DNA of 64,000 nucleotides from Leisingera aquimarina DSM 24565 (GCF_000473165.1 NZ_KI421504.1:4029629-4093628); one strand, 5' to 3'; shown: positions 25,364 to 36,430, counted from the first letter of the stretch. A program made the numbers and translations. The notes: generated by a model from the letters alone, not told the origin.

Positions 25364-27781
25364 ATGACGAAGCTTCCTAAGGTCATTCACAGTTGGTTTT
25401 CCGCCCGCGGCTGGTCCATCCACCCGCATCAACACACCATGCTGGAATGTGCCGGGGATCCGGCCAGCCTGTTGATTGCGCCCACTGGCAGCGGCAAGAC
25501 CATGGCCGGCTTCCTGCCCACCCTCGCCGATCTGGCAGAAAGTCTTCATGACGGGCTGCACACACTCTATATTTCGCCGCTCAAGGCCCTCGCTGCCGAC
25601 ATCAAGCGCAACCTGCGCACGCCCGTCACGGACATGGGCCTGCCCATCCGCATCGACGACCGCACCGGCGACACACCTTCCTCCCGCAAACGGCGCCAGC
25701 GCGCCGATCCACCGCATATTCTGCTGACCACACCGGAAAGCCTGGCGCTGCTCACCTCCTACGAGGATGCGGCCCGCACTTTCAAAGGGCTGAAGCGGGT
25801 GGTGGTGGATGAAATCCATGCGCTGGCCGAAAGCAAACGCGGCGACCAGCTGATGCTGGCCTTGGCGCGGCTGCAAACGCTCTGCCCTGATCTGCGCCGG
25901 GTAGGCCTGTCAGCTACCGTGGACGACCCGCAGGCCATTGCCAGCTATCTGGCCTGCCACCCGGACGCCTGCAAAATCGTGCAGGCAGACCCCGGCCCCG
26001 CCCCAGACATCCGGATGCTGGAAACCAACGAGGCTCCGCCCTGGGCCGGCGGCGGTGCGGCCTATGCCATCGCGGCGGTGATGGAGCAGATCAAAGCACA
26101 TAAAACCACGCTGATCTTCCACAACACCCGCGCCCAGGCCGAAATCTTCTTTCGCAATCTCTGGCTCGCCAATGACGACGCGCTCCCGATCGGGATCCAC
26201 CACGGCTCGCTCGACCGGGACCAGCGCGAACGGGTCGAGGCTGCTATGGTCCGCGGCGAACTGCGCGCTATTGTCTGCACCGGCTCGCTGGACCTTGGCA
26301 TCGATTGGGGCGATGTGGACCTGGTGGTCCAGATCGGCGCGCCCAAGAACGTCAAGCGTCTGGTGCAGCGCATCGGCCGCGCCAACCACCGCTACAACGC
26401 GCCTTCCAAGGCGCTTCTGGTGCCCGCCAACCGGTTCGAGGTGGTGGAATGCCGTGCCGCGCTGGACGCCGTCCGTGCAGGCGATCTGGACGGCGAGGCG
26501 CGCGGCCCCGCTCCTCGCGATGTCCTCTGCCAGCACATCCTGATTGCAGCCTGCGCCGGGCCGTTTTCTGCGGATGAACTCTACACCGAAATAACCAGCG
26601 CCGGCGCCTATGCCACCCTCACCCGCGCCGGTTTCGATGTCTGTCTGGATTTCTGTGCCACCGGCGGCTACGCGCTGAAAGCCTATGACCAATGGCAGCG
26701 CCTGCTGCAACGCCCGGACGGCAAATGGCAGCTGCGCGACCCGCGCGCCGCCCAACGCATCCGCATGAACCTGGGCACCATTCAGGACGCCGACCTGATC
26801 AAGGTTCGCCTGAAGCGCAGCCGCGGCGGCAAACCTCTGGGTGAGATCGAGGAAGCCTTTGCCGCCACCCTCACCCCCGGCGACACCTTCCTGATCGGCG
26901 GCCAGACCGTGCGATACGAGGGCTTGCGCGAAATGACTGTCGAAGTCACCCGCTGCCCCGGAAGAAAACCGAAGATCGCAGTATTCTCCGGCACCAAATT
27001 CGCCACCTCCACTCAGCTCAGCGCCCGCATCCTGGAGATGTTCAAACAGGATAGCTGGCCAAACCTGCCCCGCCACACCGCCGAATGGCTGGAACTGCAG
27101 CGCGAAGTCTCGGACCTTCCCCGCGCCGGGTCGCTGCTGATCGAAAGCTTCCCCCACGACGGGCGCGAGCATGCCTGCATTTATGGCTTTGCCGGCCGCA
27201 ACGCACAGCAAACGCTGGGGCTGCTTCTGACCAAGCGGATGGAAGAACTCGGCCTCGACCCGCTTGGCTTTGTCTCGACGGACTACGCCACTTTGATCTG
27301 GGGGCTGGAGCCGCTGACAGACCCGGGCCCGCTGTTCGATGTCACGGCCCTGCGCGCAGGGCTGGAGGGATGGCTGGCCGGCAACGCGGTGATGAAACGC
27401 GCCTTCCGCGGCGCGGCGACCATCGCCGGGCTGATTGAACGCAACTCGCCCGGGCAACGCAAGAACGGGCGCCAGGCGGCATTCTCCTCCGACATCCTCT
27501 ATGACACGCTCAGGAAATACGACCCGGACCACCTGCTGATAGGCATCACCCGCGACGAAGCCCTGCGCGGGCTGGTGGACTTTGGCCGCATCGAACAGAT
27601 GCTGGCGCGGATCAACGGCAGGATCACTCTGCGGCCGCTGGACCGGATCTCTCCGCTCGCAGCGCCGCTCTTGCTGGAGGTTGGCAAGGTTCCGGTCAAG
27701 GGCGCCGCCGAGGAAAAGCTGCTGCAACGCGAGGCCGAAGCGCTGATGCGGCAATCCGGTCTGGACCGGCTGGTGCAATAG
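25364..27781 (+). CDS. Lhr-like, ligase-associated DEXH-box helicase
   Basis: 805 residues, the core Lhr size. It is an ATP-dependent 3'-5' helicase of the bacterial repair set that also includes PdeM, an exonuclease and an ATP-dependent ligase. Walker A APTGSGKT is at residues 39-46 and the DEIH box VVDEIHALAE at about 149-158; helicase C motifs TGSLDLGIDWGDVDLVVQIG and LVQRIGRANHR follow, then the winged-helix and beta-barrel core of Lhr. Its usual partner pdeM lies 1350 bases downstream, separated by an IS element that inserted just after this stop. Confidence 0.93.
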   Translation: MTKLPKVIHSWFSARGWSIHPHQHTMLECAGDPASLLIAPTGSGKTMAGFLPTLADLAESLHDGLHTLYISPLKALAADIKRNLRTPVTDMGLPIRIDDRTGDTPSSRKRRQRADPPHILLTTPESLALLTSYEDAARTFKGLKRVVVDEIHALAESKRGDQLMLALARLQTLCPDLRRVGLSATVDDPQAIASYLACHPDACKIVQADPGPAPDIRMLETNEAPPWAGGGAAYAIAAVMEQIKAHKTTLIFHNTRAQAEIFFRNLWLANDDALPIGIHHGSLDRDQRERVEAAMVRGELRAIVCTGSLDLGIDWGDVDLVVQIGAPKNVKRLVQRIGRANHRYNAPSKALLVPANRFEVVECRAALDAVRAGDLDGEARGPAPRDVLCQHILIAACAGPFSADELYTEITSAGAYATLTRAGFDVCLDFCATGGYALKAYDQWQRLLQRPDGKWQLRDPRAAQRIRMNLGTIQDADLIKVRLKRSRGGKPLGEIEEAFAATLTPGDTFLIGGQTVRYEGLREMTVEVTRCPGRKPKIAVFSGTKFATSTQLSARILEMFKQDSWPNLPRHTAEWLELQREVSDLPRAGSLLIESFPHDGREHACIYGFAGRNAQQTLGLLLTKRMEELGLDPLGFVSTDYATLIWGLEPLTDPGPLFDVTALRAGLEGWLAGNAVMKRAFRGAATIAGLIERNSPGQRKNGRQAAFSSDILYDTLRKYDPDHLLIGITRDEALRGLVDFGRIEQMLARINGRITLRPLDRISPLAAPLLLEVGKVPVKGAAEEKLLQREAEALMRQSGLDRLVQ

Positions 27782-27863
27782 CGCTTGCCTGTTCAGCCCG
27801 CACGTCTAAGACTACAGTGAACTGGCCCCCTTTTCGACCGGACACCTCGGCCTGAGCCTGGAG

Positions 27864-27883
27864 GCTTAAGGAGAACCTTAAGC
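27864..27883 (+). promoter_or_regulatory. Hairpin hiding the ribosome site of the IS orfA
   Basis: Arms GCTTAAGG (27864-27871) and CCTTAAGC (27876-27883) enclose the Shine-Dalgarno AAGGAG in front of the ATG at 27886. Sequestered ribosome sites are a known way for IS elements to prevent activation by read-through transcripts. Confidence 0.5.
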
Positions 27884-27885
27884 AC

Positions 27886-28313
27886 ATGCGTCTGAGATTG
27901 AAATCATCACCGACGGCGGCCGCCGTCGCGGCGCTGGTCTGCGGCTGATAAGCTGCGGATCGTGGAAGAGACCTTGTATGACGGCGAGAGCATTTCCGCC
28001 GTTGCGCGGCGCAATGGCGTGGCGCCCAATCTGCAGTATCGTTGGCGCAAACTGATGCTTGAAGGGGGGCAGTACCGCCGTGACAGGAGACGACAGTGTC
28101 ACCCGCTGACCGGCAGGCGATTTGGTAAAGCCAAATCTGCCGAGAGGGGTCAACAAGACGGTGCGGGAGATGGAGGCTCGCATCCGGGAGCTCGAACGCC
28201 AGCTCGGGCGCAAAACGCTTGAAGTCGAGATCCTGAAGGAAGCGCTCGACAAGTCACGGTTAAAAAAACCGGCCTTGCTTGCGCAGTCGCTGAAACGGGA
28301 CGATTTGCCATGA
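27886..28313 (+). pseudogene. IS2-group transposase orfA, frameshifted and interrupted
   Basis: The helix-turn-helix protein is recoverable only by joining frames: WSAADKLRIVEETLYDGES and AVARRNGVAPNLQYRWRKL read from about 27940, after a two-base slip in the GC-rich start; a second slip follows the G run at about 28064-28069. The frame then meets TGA at 28107-28109 and the inserted palindrome 28110-28152. The end of the protein resumes as KTVREMEARIRELERQLGRKT with a leucine-zipper-like coiled coil. Native OrfA could not be made as it stands. Confidence 0.8.
28110..28152 (+). repeat. Palindromic mini-element, copy 1 (inside IS2-group orfA)
   Basis: Outer arms CGGCAG (28111-28116) and CTGCCG (28137-28142), a GCG bulge on the 5' side, inner arms ATTTGG and CCAAAT, then the tail AGAGGGGTCAAC. 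The outer arms, bulge and tail are shared with copies at 53649-53688 (reverse strand) and 59711-59751. The inner stem differs from copy 2 but pairs equally well, a compensated change. Confidence 0.75.
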
Positions 28314-29101
28314 AAGCCGTCACTGAAACTTTGGGCGTGTCCCGCTCGAACCTGCACAAACGGCTGAGTGGGAGCGCGACGCCGCATATCGAACGGCTGG
28401 TGGCAAAGCGCCCGACCTATGGCTGCCGCCGGATTACGGCGGTTCTGAACCGGGAACTCAGGACCGCAGGGCTCGCGCCTGTGAACCGCAAGCGCGTCGA
28501 TCGCATCATGAAAAACAACAACCTGCTGTTGCAGCGATCCGGGTTCGACCGGCCCGAGCGCCGCCATGACGGCAAGGCCGTGATGATGCGCTCGAACTTG
28601 CGCTGGTGCAGCGATGGGGTGGAATTCACCTGCTGGAATGGCAATGTCATCCGGGCAGCCTTCCTGATCAATGCCCATGGCCGCGAGATCATCTCCTGGC
28701 GCGCCGTGGCAAATGCCGGGATCCGCGGCTCGGATGTGCGTGACATGCTGCTGGAGGCTGTCGAGAAACGCTTGGGCACATACCGCGCGCCCGAGGTGAT
28801 CGAGGTGCTCTCCGACAACGGCAGCGCTTACACGGCGAAGGGCACCCGCATCTTTGCCCGCCAGCTCGGCTCGAAGCCCTGCTTCACACCGGCCGCCAGC
28901 CCGCAGTCCGACGGCATGTCAGAAGCTTTTGTGAAAACGCTGAAGCGAGACTGCGTCCGGGTCAATCCACTGCCTAACGCTGAAACTGTTCTGTCATTGA
29001 TAGGAAAACGGATCGAAGACTATACCGAAAACCATCCGCATTCCGGCTTGATATGGCGCTCGCCCCGCGAGTTCATTAGAGCCAAAACCGAAACCGCTTA
29101 G
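28310..29101 (+). CDS. IS2-group transposase orfB (DDE domain)
   Basis: 263 residues, apparently intact. An N-terminal helix-turn-helix (TLGVSRSNLHKRLSG), the HTH_21-type segment RPTYGCRRITAVLNREL, and an rve DDE domain with catalytic Asp in LRWCSDGVEFTCW, Asp in VLSDNGSAYT and Glu in DGMSEAFVKTLKRD. In this IS group OrfB is normally made as an OrfA-OrfB fusion by frameshifting; with orfA broken, transposition would need help from another copy. Confidence 0.88.
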   Translation: MKAVTETLGVSRSNLHKRLSGSATPHIERLVAKRPTYGCRRITAVLNRELRTAGLAPVNRKRVDRIMKNNNLLLQRSGFDRPERRHDGKAVMMRSNLRWCSDGVEFTCWNGNVIRAAFLINAHGREIISWRAVANAGIRGSDVRDMLLEAVEKRLGTYRAPEVIEVLSDNGSAYTAKGTRIFARQLGSKPCFTPAASPQSDGMSEAFVKTLKRDCVRVNPLPNAETVLSLIGKRIEDYTENHPHSGLIWRSPREFIRAKTETA

Positions 29102-29134
29102 GTGTCCGGTTAAACGGGGGCTGGATCACACAGC

Positions 29135-29785
29135 ATGACTGGATTTGATTTCACTCTTGCAGGCGCCCACCTCACCGCGCTCGGCGCTGGTGCGCTCTGG
29201 TGGGCCGAGCACCGGCTGCTTTGCGTTTCCGACCTGCATCTGGGAAAATCCGAACGCCATGCGCGGCGCGGCGGCAGTGCCCTGCCCCCTTACGAAGGCC
29301 GTGACACACTCAACCGCCTTGAGAGACTGGTCGCAGACCTCGACCCGGCAACCGTGGTTTGCCTCGGCGACAGTTTCGACGATGATGCCGCAGCCACAGC
29401 ATTGCCGGCCCTGGAAAGGAACCAAACCCAAGACCTGATGCAAAACCGCCGCTGGATCTGGATCGAGGGAAACCACGACCCCGCCCCCACCAGTCGAGGC
29501 GGGGAGCATCTGGCGGACTTGCGGGTTGGCCCCCTCACCTTCCGCCACATTGCTGATCCGCCGGCAACGGCAGAAATCTCCGGCCACTACCATCCCAAGG
29601 CCCGCGTCCGCAGCAATTCACGCCCCTGTTTCCTGCTGGACGCCTCCCGCCTGATCCTGCCGGCATTCGGCACCTATACCGGCGGGTTGCGCAGCACCGA
29701 TCCGGCCCTTACATCATTGATGGCGCCGAATGCTTTGGCCATTCTGACCGGTCCGCAAGCCCTGCCCATACCGATGCCCCGCTAA
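29135..29785 (+). CDS. pdeM: Ligase-associated DNA-repair endonuclease PdeM
   Basis: 216 residues. A calcineurin-like metallophosphoesterase with all metal motifs: SDLHLGKSERHARRG (about 32-46), LGDSFDD (near 75), GNHD (near 110) and SGHYHPKARV (near 148). It is normally co-transcribed with the Lhr-like helicase. Here it begins 7 bases after the IS right end, so its native promoter and coupling are lost, and expression may depend on read-through or an outward IS promoter. The ATG has no strong ribosome site, possibly because the IS replaced it. Confidence 0.9.
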   Translation: MTGFDFTLAGAHLTALGAGALWWAEHRLLCVSDLHLGKSERHARRGGSALPPYEGRDTLNRLERLVADLDPATVVCLGDSFDDDAAATALPALERNQTQDLMQNRRWIWIEGNHDPAPTSRGGEHLADLRVGPLTFRHIADPPATAEISGHYHPKARVRSNSRPCFLLDASRLILPAFGTYTGGLRSTDPALTSLMAPNALAILTGPQALPIPMPR

Positions 29786-29859
29786 GTGGCGCAGCGTCAC
29801 CGCCATGGGATCGTCTCTCTTCTTCTATGCTTGACCTCAGCAAAAGAAGGACATTCGAA

Positions 29860-30267
29860 ATGGAACACCGCATCCGCAGCAGTTTCGCCAGGCAAAGCAT
29901 GATGCAAACCCTGGGGGCAAATATCGAAAGCGTCTCGGATGGCGAAGTGGTGATCACTGCGCCGATCCTGCCCGGCAGCCGCCAGCAGCACGATGCGGCT
30001 CATGCTGCACTGAGCTTTGCAATCGGCGACACCGCTGCCGGGTATGCGGCTCTGACAAAAATGCCGGAAGACAGCGAAGTGATGACAGCTGAGATGAAGA
30101 TCAACCTGCTGGCGCCGGGTGCCGGGGACTCGTTGCGGGCGACCGGCAAGGTCATCAAACCAGGGCGTCGGCTGGTCATCGTCACAGCTGAGGTCCACGC
30201 GCTGCAGGGCAGCCAGGAAAAGCTGATTGCCATCCTCCAGGGCACGATGGTTCCTGTCGCGTCCTGA
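29860..30267 (+). CDS. PaaI-family hotdog thioesterase
   Basis: 135 residues from the ATG at 29860, chosen for the AAGGA nine bases upstream; an in-frame ATG at 29827 lacks one. The single hotdog domain has QHDAAHAALSFAIGDTAAGYAA with the usual catalytic Asp/Glu replaced by a DTAAG segment, and EMKINLLAPGAG typical of the family. It probably hydrolyses an acyl-CoA (phenylacetyl-CoA type); substrate unknown. It follows pdeM by 74 bases and precedes the convergent folD terminator. Confidence 0.85.
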   Translation: MEHRIRSSFARQSMMQTLGANIESVSDGEVVITAPILPGSRQQHDAAHAALSFAIGDTAAGYAALTKMPEDSEVMTAEMKINLLAPGAGDSLRATGKVIKPGRRLVIVTAEVHALQGSQEKLIAILQGTMVPVAS

Positions 30268-30356
30268 GGAACGGACCCGCGTTCTTCACGTTTTCACAGA
30301 GGCTCAGCCAGGCTCCAGAAGAAACGCCCCGCCCTTTTTCTATCTTAGAACAAATA

Positions 30357-30382
30357 CTCCCGCCGGAGGCGTCCGGCGGGAG
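30357..30382. terminator. Terminator shared by the thioesterase gene and folD
   Basis: Perfect 11-base arms CTCCCGCCGGA (30357-30367) and TCCGGCGGGAG (30372-30382) with loop GGCG. Read on the minus strand the stem is followed by TATTTGTTCT, so it mainly serves folD. The left part CCCGCCGGAGGC with an A-rich preface recurs at 44721-44740. Confidence 0.75.
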
Positions 30383-30419
30383 CAGGTAATCTCAGCCAAT
30401 GCTGTTGTGCGGCGCGGTT

Positions 30420-31310
30420 TCAGGCGGTCAGGCCTTCGGGCTCTTTCAGACCGTTGGCGCGGCAGCAGGCGGTGACGGTATTGGCCAGAAGGCAGGCGAT
30501 GGTCATCGGGCCGACGCCGCCCGGCACCGGGGTGATGGCGCCGGCGCGTTCGGCTGCAGAGGCAAAATCGACGTCGCCCACCAGCTTGGTCTTGCCGTCG
30601 CGCTCGATCCGGTTGATGCCGACGTCAATCACCGTGGCGCCTTCCTTGATCCAGTCGCCCGGCACCATTTCCGGACGGCCCACGGCGGCCACAACGATGT
30701 CGGCGCGGCGCACAACATCCGGCAGGTCCTTGGTGCGCGAATGCGCGATGGTCACGGTGCAGCTGTCGCCCAGCAGCAATTGCGCCATCGGCTTGCCGAC
30801 GATGTTGGAACGGCCGATCACAACCGCATCCATGCCCGACAGCGACCCATGGTGGTCGCGCAGCATCATCAGGCAGCCCAGCGGCGTGCAGGGCACCATC
30901 GATTTCTGGCCAGTGCCCAACAGGCCCACATTGGAGATGTGGAAGCCGTCCACGTCCTTTTCCGGCGCGATCGAGTTGATCACCAGATCCTCGTTCATAT
31001 GCTTCGGCAGCGGCAGCTGCACCAGAATGCCGTGGATCGAGGGGTCGTTGTTCAGCTGCTCAACCACCGCCAGCAGATCCGCTTCCGAGGTGTCCGCATC
31101 CAGCTTGTGCTCAACCGAGTTCATGCCGACCTCGACGGTCTGCTTGCCCTTGGAGCGCACATAGACCTGGGAGGCCGGATCTTCGCCCACCAGAACCACG
31201 GCGAGGCCCGGGGTGATGCCGTTTTCTTCTTTCAGCCGCGCCACGTGTTCGGCCACCTGGCCGCGCACCTTGGCCGCAAAGGCCTTGCCGTCAATCAGAG
31301 TTGCTGCCAT
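30420..31310 (-). CDS. folD: Methylenetetrahydrofolate dehydrogenase/cyclohydrolase FolD
   Basis: 296 residues. This bifunctional enzyme interconverts 5,10-methylene- and 10-formyl-tetrahydrofolate with NADP. The conserved [14 protein letters not shown] segment (catalytic Lys about residue 56), [10 protein letters not shown] and the PEKDVDGFH motif, then the Rossmann part with [18 protein letters not shown] and [19 protein letters not shown], are all present. It pairs with fhs a short distance downstream on the same strand order (fhs - chorismate mutase - folD), a one-carbon operon. Confidence 0.96.
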   Translation of the reverse strand: MAATLIDGKAFAAKVRGQVAEHVARLKEENGITPGLAVVLVGEDPASQVYVRSKGKQTVEVGMNSVEHKLDADTSEADLLAVVEQLNNDPSIHGILVQLPLPKHMNEDLVINSIAPEKDVDGFHISNVGLLGTGQKSMVPCTPLGCLMMLRDHHGSLSGMDAVVIGRSNIVGKPMAQLLLGDSCTVTIAHSRTKDLPDVVRRADIVVAAVGRPEMVPGDWIKEGATVIDVGINRIERDGKTKLVGDVDFASAAERAGAITPVPGGVGPMTIACLLANTVTACCRANGLKEPEGLTA

Positions 31311-31358
31311 TTGATCTCTTCCTCTTTGCCGCAGGCCCGGATCGCCCCTGGCGCCTGC

Positions 31359-31664
31359 CTATTCCTCACGGATCACCCGCGCCTCGCGGGCAATCGACCA
31401 CTCCACCAGCTGCCGCCACAGGCGCTCGATCAGATCAGGGTCCAGCCCCTGGCTCTCAGCGGCGGCGCGGGCCTTCATGACCACGTCTTCAACCCGTTCC
31501 GGGATCCGCGCCGGCCAGCCGTTTGCCTGCTTCAGCGCAATCGCCCGGTCAATGTAGCCGGCCCGTTCCGCCAGCAGCGCCACCAGCTCCCGGTCCAGAT
31601 GATCGATCTGAAGCCGGAGGCTGGCCATATCGCTGCAGGCATCTGGCGGGGTGCGTGTGCTCAT
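31359..31664 (-). CDS. Chorismate mutase, AroQ class
   Basis: 101 residues, a stand-alone helical AroQ domain that rearranges chorismate to prephenate for phenylalanine and tyrosine synthesis. Key charged residues are in LRLQIDHLDRELVALLAER (Arg, Asp), the Lys of RAIALKQANG, and ERVEDVVMKARA. It lies between fhs and folD on the minus strand and is spaced by 48-60 bases from each, consistent with one transcript. Confidence 0.88.
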   Translation of the reverse strand: MSTRTPPDACSDMASLRLQIDHLDRELVALLAERAGYIDRAIALKQANGWPARIPERVEDVVMKARAAAESQGLDPDLIERLWRQLVEWSIAREARVIREE

Positions 31665-31677
31665 GTCTTAAAACTCT

Positions 31678-31705
31678 CACGGCCCAGGATGGGTCCCGGG
31701 CCGTG
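31678..31705 (-). terminator. Terminator of fhs
   Basis: Arms CACGGCCC (31678-31685) and GGGCCGTG (31698-31705). On the minus strand the stem is followed by AGAGTTTTAAG. It lies between the fhs stop and the chorismate mutase ATG, so some read-through into the latter is likely. Confidence 0.6.
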
Positions 31706-31723
31706 AATGTCGCATATCGCCGT

Positions 31724-33400
31724 TTAGAACAAGCCTTCGATCTGGCCGTCGTCATTCAGACGGATGGTTTCCGACGCCGGTTTGCGCGGCAGGCCCGGCA
31801 TGGTCATGATCTCGCCGCAGACCGCGACGATGAAGCCGGCACCCGCTGACAGGCGGACCTCACGCACCGGAACCGAATGGCCGGTGGGTGCGCCGCGCAG
31901 GGACGGGTCGGTCGAGAAGGAATACTGGGTCTTCGCCATGCAGACCGGCAGGTTGCCGTAGCCCGCATCTTCCCATTCCTTCAGCTGGTTGCGGATCTTG
32001 TTGTCCGCCAGCACCTCGTCGGCGCGGTAGATGCGCTTGGCGATGGTGTCGATCTTGTCGAACAGCGACATCTCGTCCGGGTAGATCGGCGCAAAGTTGG
32101 CCTGGCCTGCATCGACGATTTCCACAACTTTCTCGGCCAGCGGAGCAGAACCTTCCGAGCCCAGCTCCCAGTGGCGCGACAGAACCGCCTCGACGCCATG
32201 GGTGGCGGCGTAGGCTTTGACAGCGTCCACTTCGGCATCGGTGTCGGTGACAAAGTGGTTGATCGCAACCACCACCGGCACCCCGAAGGATTTGATGTTC
32301 TCGATGTGGCGGCCGAGGTTGGCACAGCCTGCGTTGACCGCGTCGACGTTCTCGGCGCCGAGGTCCGCCTTGGCCACGCCGCCGTTCATTTTCATCGCCC
32401 GCACGGTGGCAACCAGAACCACCGCCGAAGGAGCAATGCCTGCCTTGCGGCATTTGATGTTCATGAACTTCTCGGCACCCAGATCGGCGCCAAAGCCTGC
32501 CTCAGTCACCACATAGTCAGCGACTTTCAGCGCGGTCTTGGTGGCAATAACCGAGTTGCAGCCGTGGGCGATGTTGGCAAACGGGCCGCCATGCACAAAC
32601 GCCGGGTTGTTTTCCAGGGTCTGCACCAGGTTCGGCTGCATCGCGTCCTTCAGCAGAACGGTCATTGCGCCCTCTGCCTTGATGTCGCGGCAGTAGACCG
32701 GGGTCTTGTCGCGGCGGTAGGCCACGATGATGTCGCCCAGGCGTTTTTCCAGGTCCTTGAGGTCGTTCGCGAGGCACAGGATCGCCATCACTTCCGAGGC
32801 CACGGTGATGTCAAAACCGGCTTCGCGCGGGAACCCGTTGGAGACGCCGCCCAGGGACGCGGTGATGGTGCGCAGGGCGCGGTCGTTCATGTCGACCACA
32901 CGGCGCCATGCGACGCGGCGGGTGTCGATCTCGCACTCATTGCCCCAGTAGATGTGATTGTCGATCATTGCCGACAGCAGCGAATGCGCCGAGGTAATGG
33001 CGTGGAAGTCGCCGGTGAAGTGGAGGTTCATTTCCTCCATCGGCACCACTTGCGCATAACCGCCGCCGGCCGCGCCGCCCTTCATGCCGAAGTTCGGGCC
33101 CAAGGACGCCTCGCGGATACAGATCATCGCGTTCTTGCCGATCCGGTTCAGACCGTCGCCCAGACCCACGGTGGTGGTGGTCTTGCCTTCGCCCGCAGGC
33201 GTCGGGTTGATCGCAGTCACCAGGATCAGCTTGCCGTCTTCTTTGCCCTGCACCGAGTTGATGAAGGACTGAGACACCTTTGCCTTGTCGTGGCCGTAGG
33301 GCAGCAGATCGCTGTCCGAAATCCCGATCTTCGCACCAATCTCTTGGATCGGCTTCTTCTGCGCTTCACGCGCAATCTCGATGTCACTCTTGTAGCTCAT
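31724..33400 (-). CDS. fhs: Formate-tetrahydrofolate ligase
   Basis: 558 residues from the ATG at 33400, which has AGGAAC upstream; a longer reading from 33439 adds a non-conserved extension. The enzyme makes 10-formyl-tetrahydrofolate from formate, ATP and tetrahydrofolate. The ATP site [18 protein letters not shown] lies at about residues 65-82. The conserved [19 protein letters not shown] and PCRD-like [12 protein letters not shown] segments are seen. Genes folD and fhs together suggest formate assimilation or serine-cycle-linked one-carbon use. Confidence 0.96.
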   Translation of the reverse strand: MSYKSDIEIAREAQKKPIQEIGAKIGISDSDLLPYGHDKAKVSQSFINSVQGKEDGKLILVTAINPTPAGEGKTTTTVGLGDGLNRIGKNAMICIREASLGPNFGMKGGAAGGGYAQVVPMEEMNLHFTGDFHAITSAHSLLSAMIDNHIYWGNECEIDTRRVAWRRVVDMNDRALRTITASLGGVSNGFPREAGFDITVASEVMAILCLANDLKDLEKRLGDIIVAYRRDKTPVYCRDIKAEGAMTVLLKDAMQPNLVQTLENNPAFVHGGPFANIAHGCNSVIATKTALKVADYVVTEAGFGADLGAEKFMNIKCRKAGIAPSAVVLVATVRAMKMNGGVAKADLGAENVDAVNAGCANLGRHIENIKSFGVPVVVAINHFVTDTDAEVDAVKAYAATHGVEAVLSRHWELGSEGSAPLAEKVVEIVDAGQANFAPIYPDEMSLFDKIDTIAKRIYRADEVLADNKIRNQLKEWEDAGYGNLPVCMAKTQYSFSTDPSLRGAPTGHSVPVREVRLSAGAGFIVAVCGEIMTMPGLPRKPASETIRLNDDGQIEGLF

Positions 33401-33588
33401 GGCAAAGTTCCTGCTGAGTTTGCATACGATCGCCGGCAAACAAATGCCGGTTTCGCGATAGACTTAGCCAATATGCGGCAAATCACGCGCTTGATTTCCG
33501 ACATTATCCTGCCTTGAAGCGGCGTAGGGCCACTCGCAGCCCCCAGCACGGTTCCTTAAAGGAAACGCTTTCCCCTAAAAGAAGGAAC

Positions 33589-34164
33589 TCACGGCGCCCA
33601 GGCACGTTGATCCGGCACAAAAAGGGTGAATTCGCCGCCCAGAGACAGACTTCCCGGCCGTTCTACCCAGGCGGTGATTCCCCGGCGATTCTTTGCGGCC
33701 GGCTTGAACCGGACGCCATATCCGCTGTGATCATTTTCAATCTCCCGCCCTGGCAGAACGCAAGGCCGGTTTTCCATGTCAACAGTCAAGGTCACTCCGT
33801 CCGGTCCTTGCAACCGGGATCCAGGCGGCACAAAGGTAAAGTCCGGGATGCCGCGAAGGATGATTGTGGCGCCCAAATAAGCAGGATCGAGACGCTCCAT
33901 TCCCATATCCGCCGCGATCAGCGCCATCTCTTCCTCGGACAAAATTGTCAGCTGGCGGACATTGCGGATTTCGGTGCCTTCCGGATAGAGATTACGGACC
34001 CGCACGCAGGAGGCGCGGTTCTCCCCTTCGTGGCGTTCACCGGCAATGCCGCAAAACCCCAAGCGCAACCGGTCAGACGGCTCGGACTGCAGACTATCGC
34101 CGGCCAGAACCATGCCCAGCCATGTGATTTCGCCCTTGAACCCGCTGTCCCGTAATACCGGCAT
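33589..34164 (-). CDS. MOSC-domain protein
   Basis: 191 residues from the ATG at 34164, which has AGGAG eight bases upstream. The MOSC fold (molybdenum cofactor sulfurase C-terminal) is marked by GERHEGENRASCVRVRNLY, with the Cys expected to carry sulfur, then EIRNVRQLTILSEEEMALIA and LGATIILRGIPDFTFVPPGS. These proteins are linked to metal-sulfur cluster or reductive N-oxide/N-hydroxyl chemistry; the exact role is unknown. It is a free-standing gene between fhs and ftsH. Confidence 0.85.
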   Translation of the reverse strand: MPVLRDSGFKGEITWLGMVLAGDSLQSEPSDRLRLGFCGIAGERHEGENRASCVRVRNLYPEGTEIRNVRQLTILSEEEMALIAADMGMERLDPAYLGATIILRGIPDFTFVPPGSRLQGPDGVTLTVDMENRPCVLPGREIENDHSGYGVRFKPAAKNRRGITAWVERPGSLSLGGEFTLFVPDQRAWAP

Positions 34165-34290
34165 TGCCTGTTTCTCCTGCTGAAATTTAATCAATCCCGG
34201 CGGAGGCTACACGCTTTGGCAAAGGTTGCCAGCGCGAAAGCGCCTGCTACCCCTTTGTTTCCGGACGAGGGAATGGCGCAGCCGGCCAAA

Positions 34291-34366
34291 GGATCGGATC
34301 GCCAATGCGATCCGATCCAGGCGGGGGCCGCGGCAGGCAGCTTTGCTGCCTGCCGCGGCCCCCGCC
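34291..34366. repeat. Two strong inverted repeats between ftsH and the MOSC gene
   Basis: First, arms GGATCGGATCGC (34291-34302) and GCGATCCGATCC (34307-34318) around CAAT. Second, a perfect 22-base stem, arms 34320-34341 and 34345-34366, starting GGCGGGGGCCGCGGC and closed by a TTT loop. Neither has a T tract. The two abut each other. Confidence 0.75.
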
Positions 34367-34371
34367 TCCCT

Positions 34372-34420
34372 TCCAAAAAACAAACGTCCCGGAAACCGCA
34401 ACCGGCTTCCGGGACGTTTC
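34372..34420 (-). terminator. Intrinsic terminator of ftsH
   Basis: Arms AAACGTCCCGGAA (34382-34394) and TTCCGGGACGTTT (34407-34419). Read on the minus strand the stem is followed by GTTTTTTGG, a proper T tract, 20-60 bases after the ftsH stop. Confidence 0.85.
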
Positions 34421-34438
34421 ATTTTCAGATCTGAATCC

Positions 34439-36352
<1,914 letters not shown>

Positions 36353-36430
36353 GGAAAGTTCTCCCTATCAGATAGGCGCGCCACACGGGCCGCCTGCGTT
36401 GTGCTTAAAATAAGGATCATTCGGGCAGGT

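Larger units (their letters stand above)
27818..29128 (+). mobile_element. IS3-family element, IS2 group, about 1311 bp
   Basis: Left end TGAACTGGCCCCC...ACCGGACACCT and right end (complement) TGATCCAGCCCCC...ACCGGACACCT form terminal inverted repeats of about 29 bases. Flanks TACAG (27813-27817) and CACAG (29129-29133) match in four of five bases, a likely target duplication with one change. It carries a broken orfA and an intact IS2-type orfB, and a 40-base palindrome inside orfA at 28110-28152 that also occurs in the two other IS3-family elements of the window. It separates the Lhr-like helicase gene from pdeM. Confidence 0.85.

Noticed and set aside
31877..33517. 546-codon plus-strand open frame opposite fhs
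   Set aside because: Shadow of the formate-tetrahydrofolate ligase gene; no start signal and no domain.
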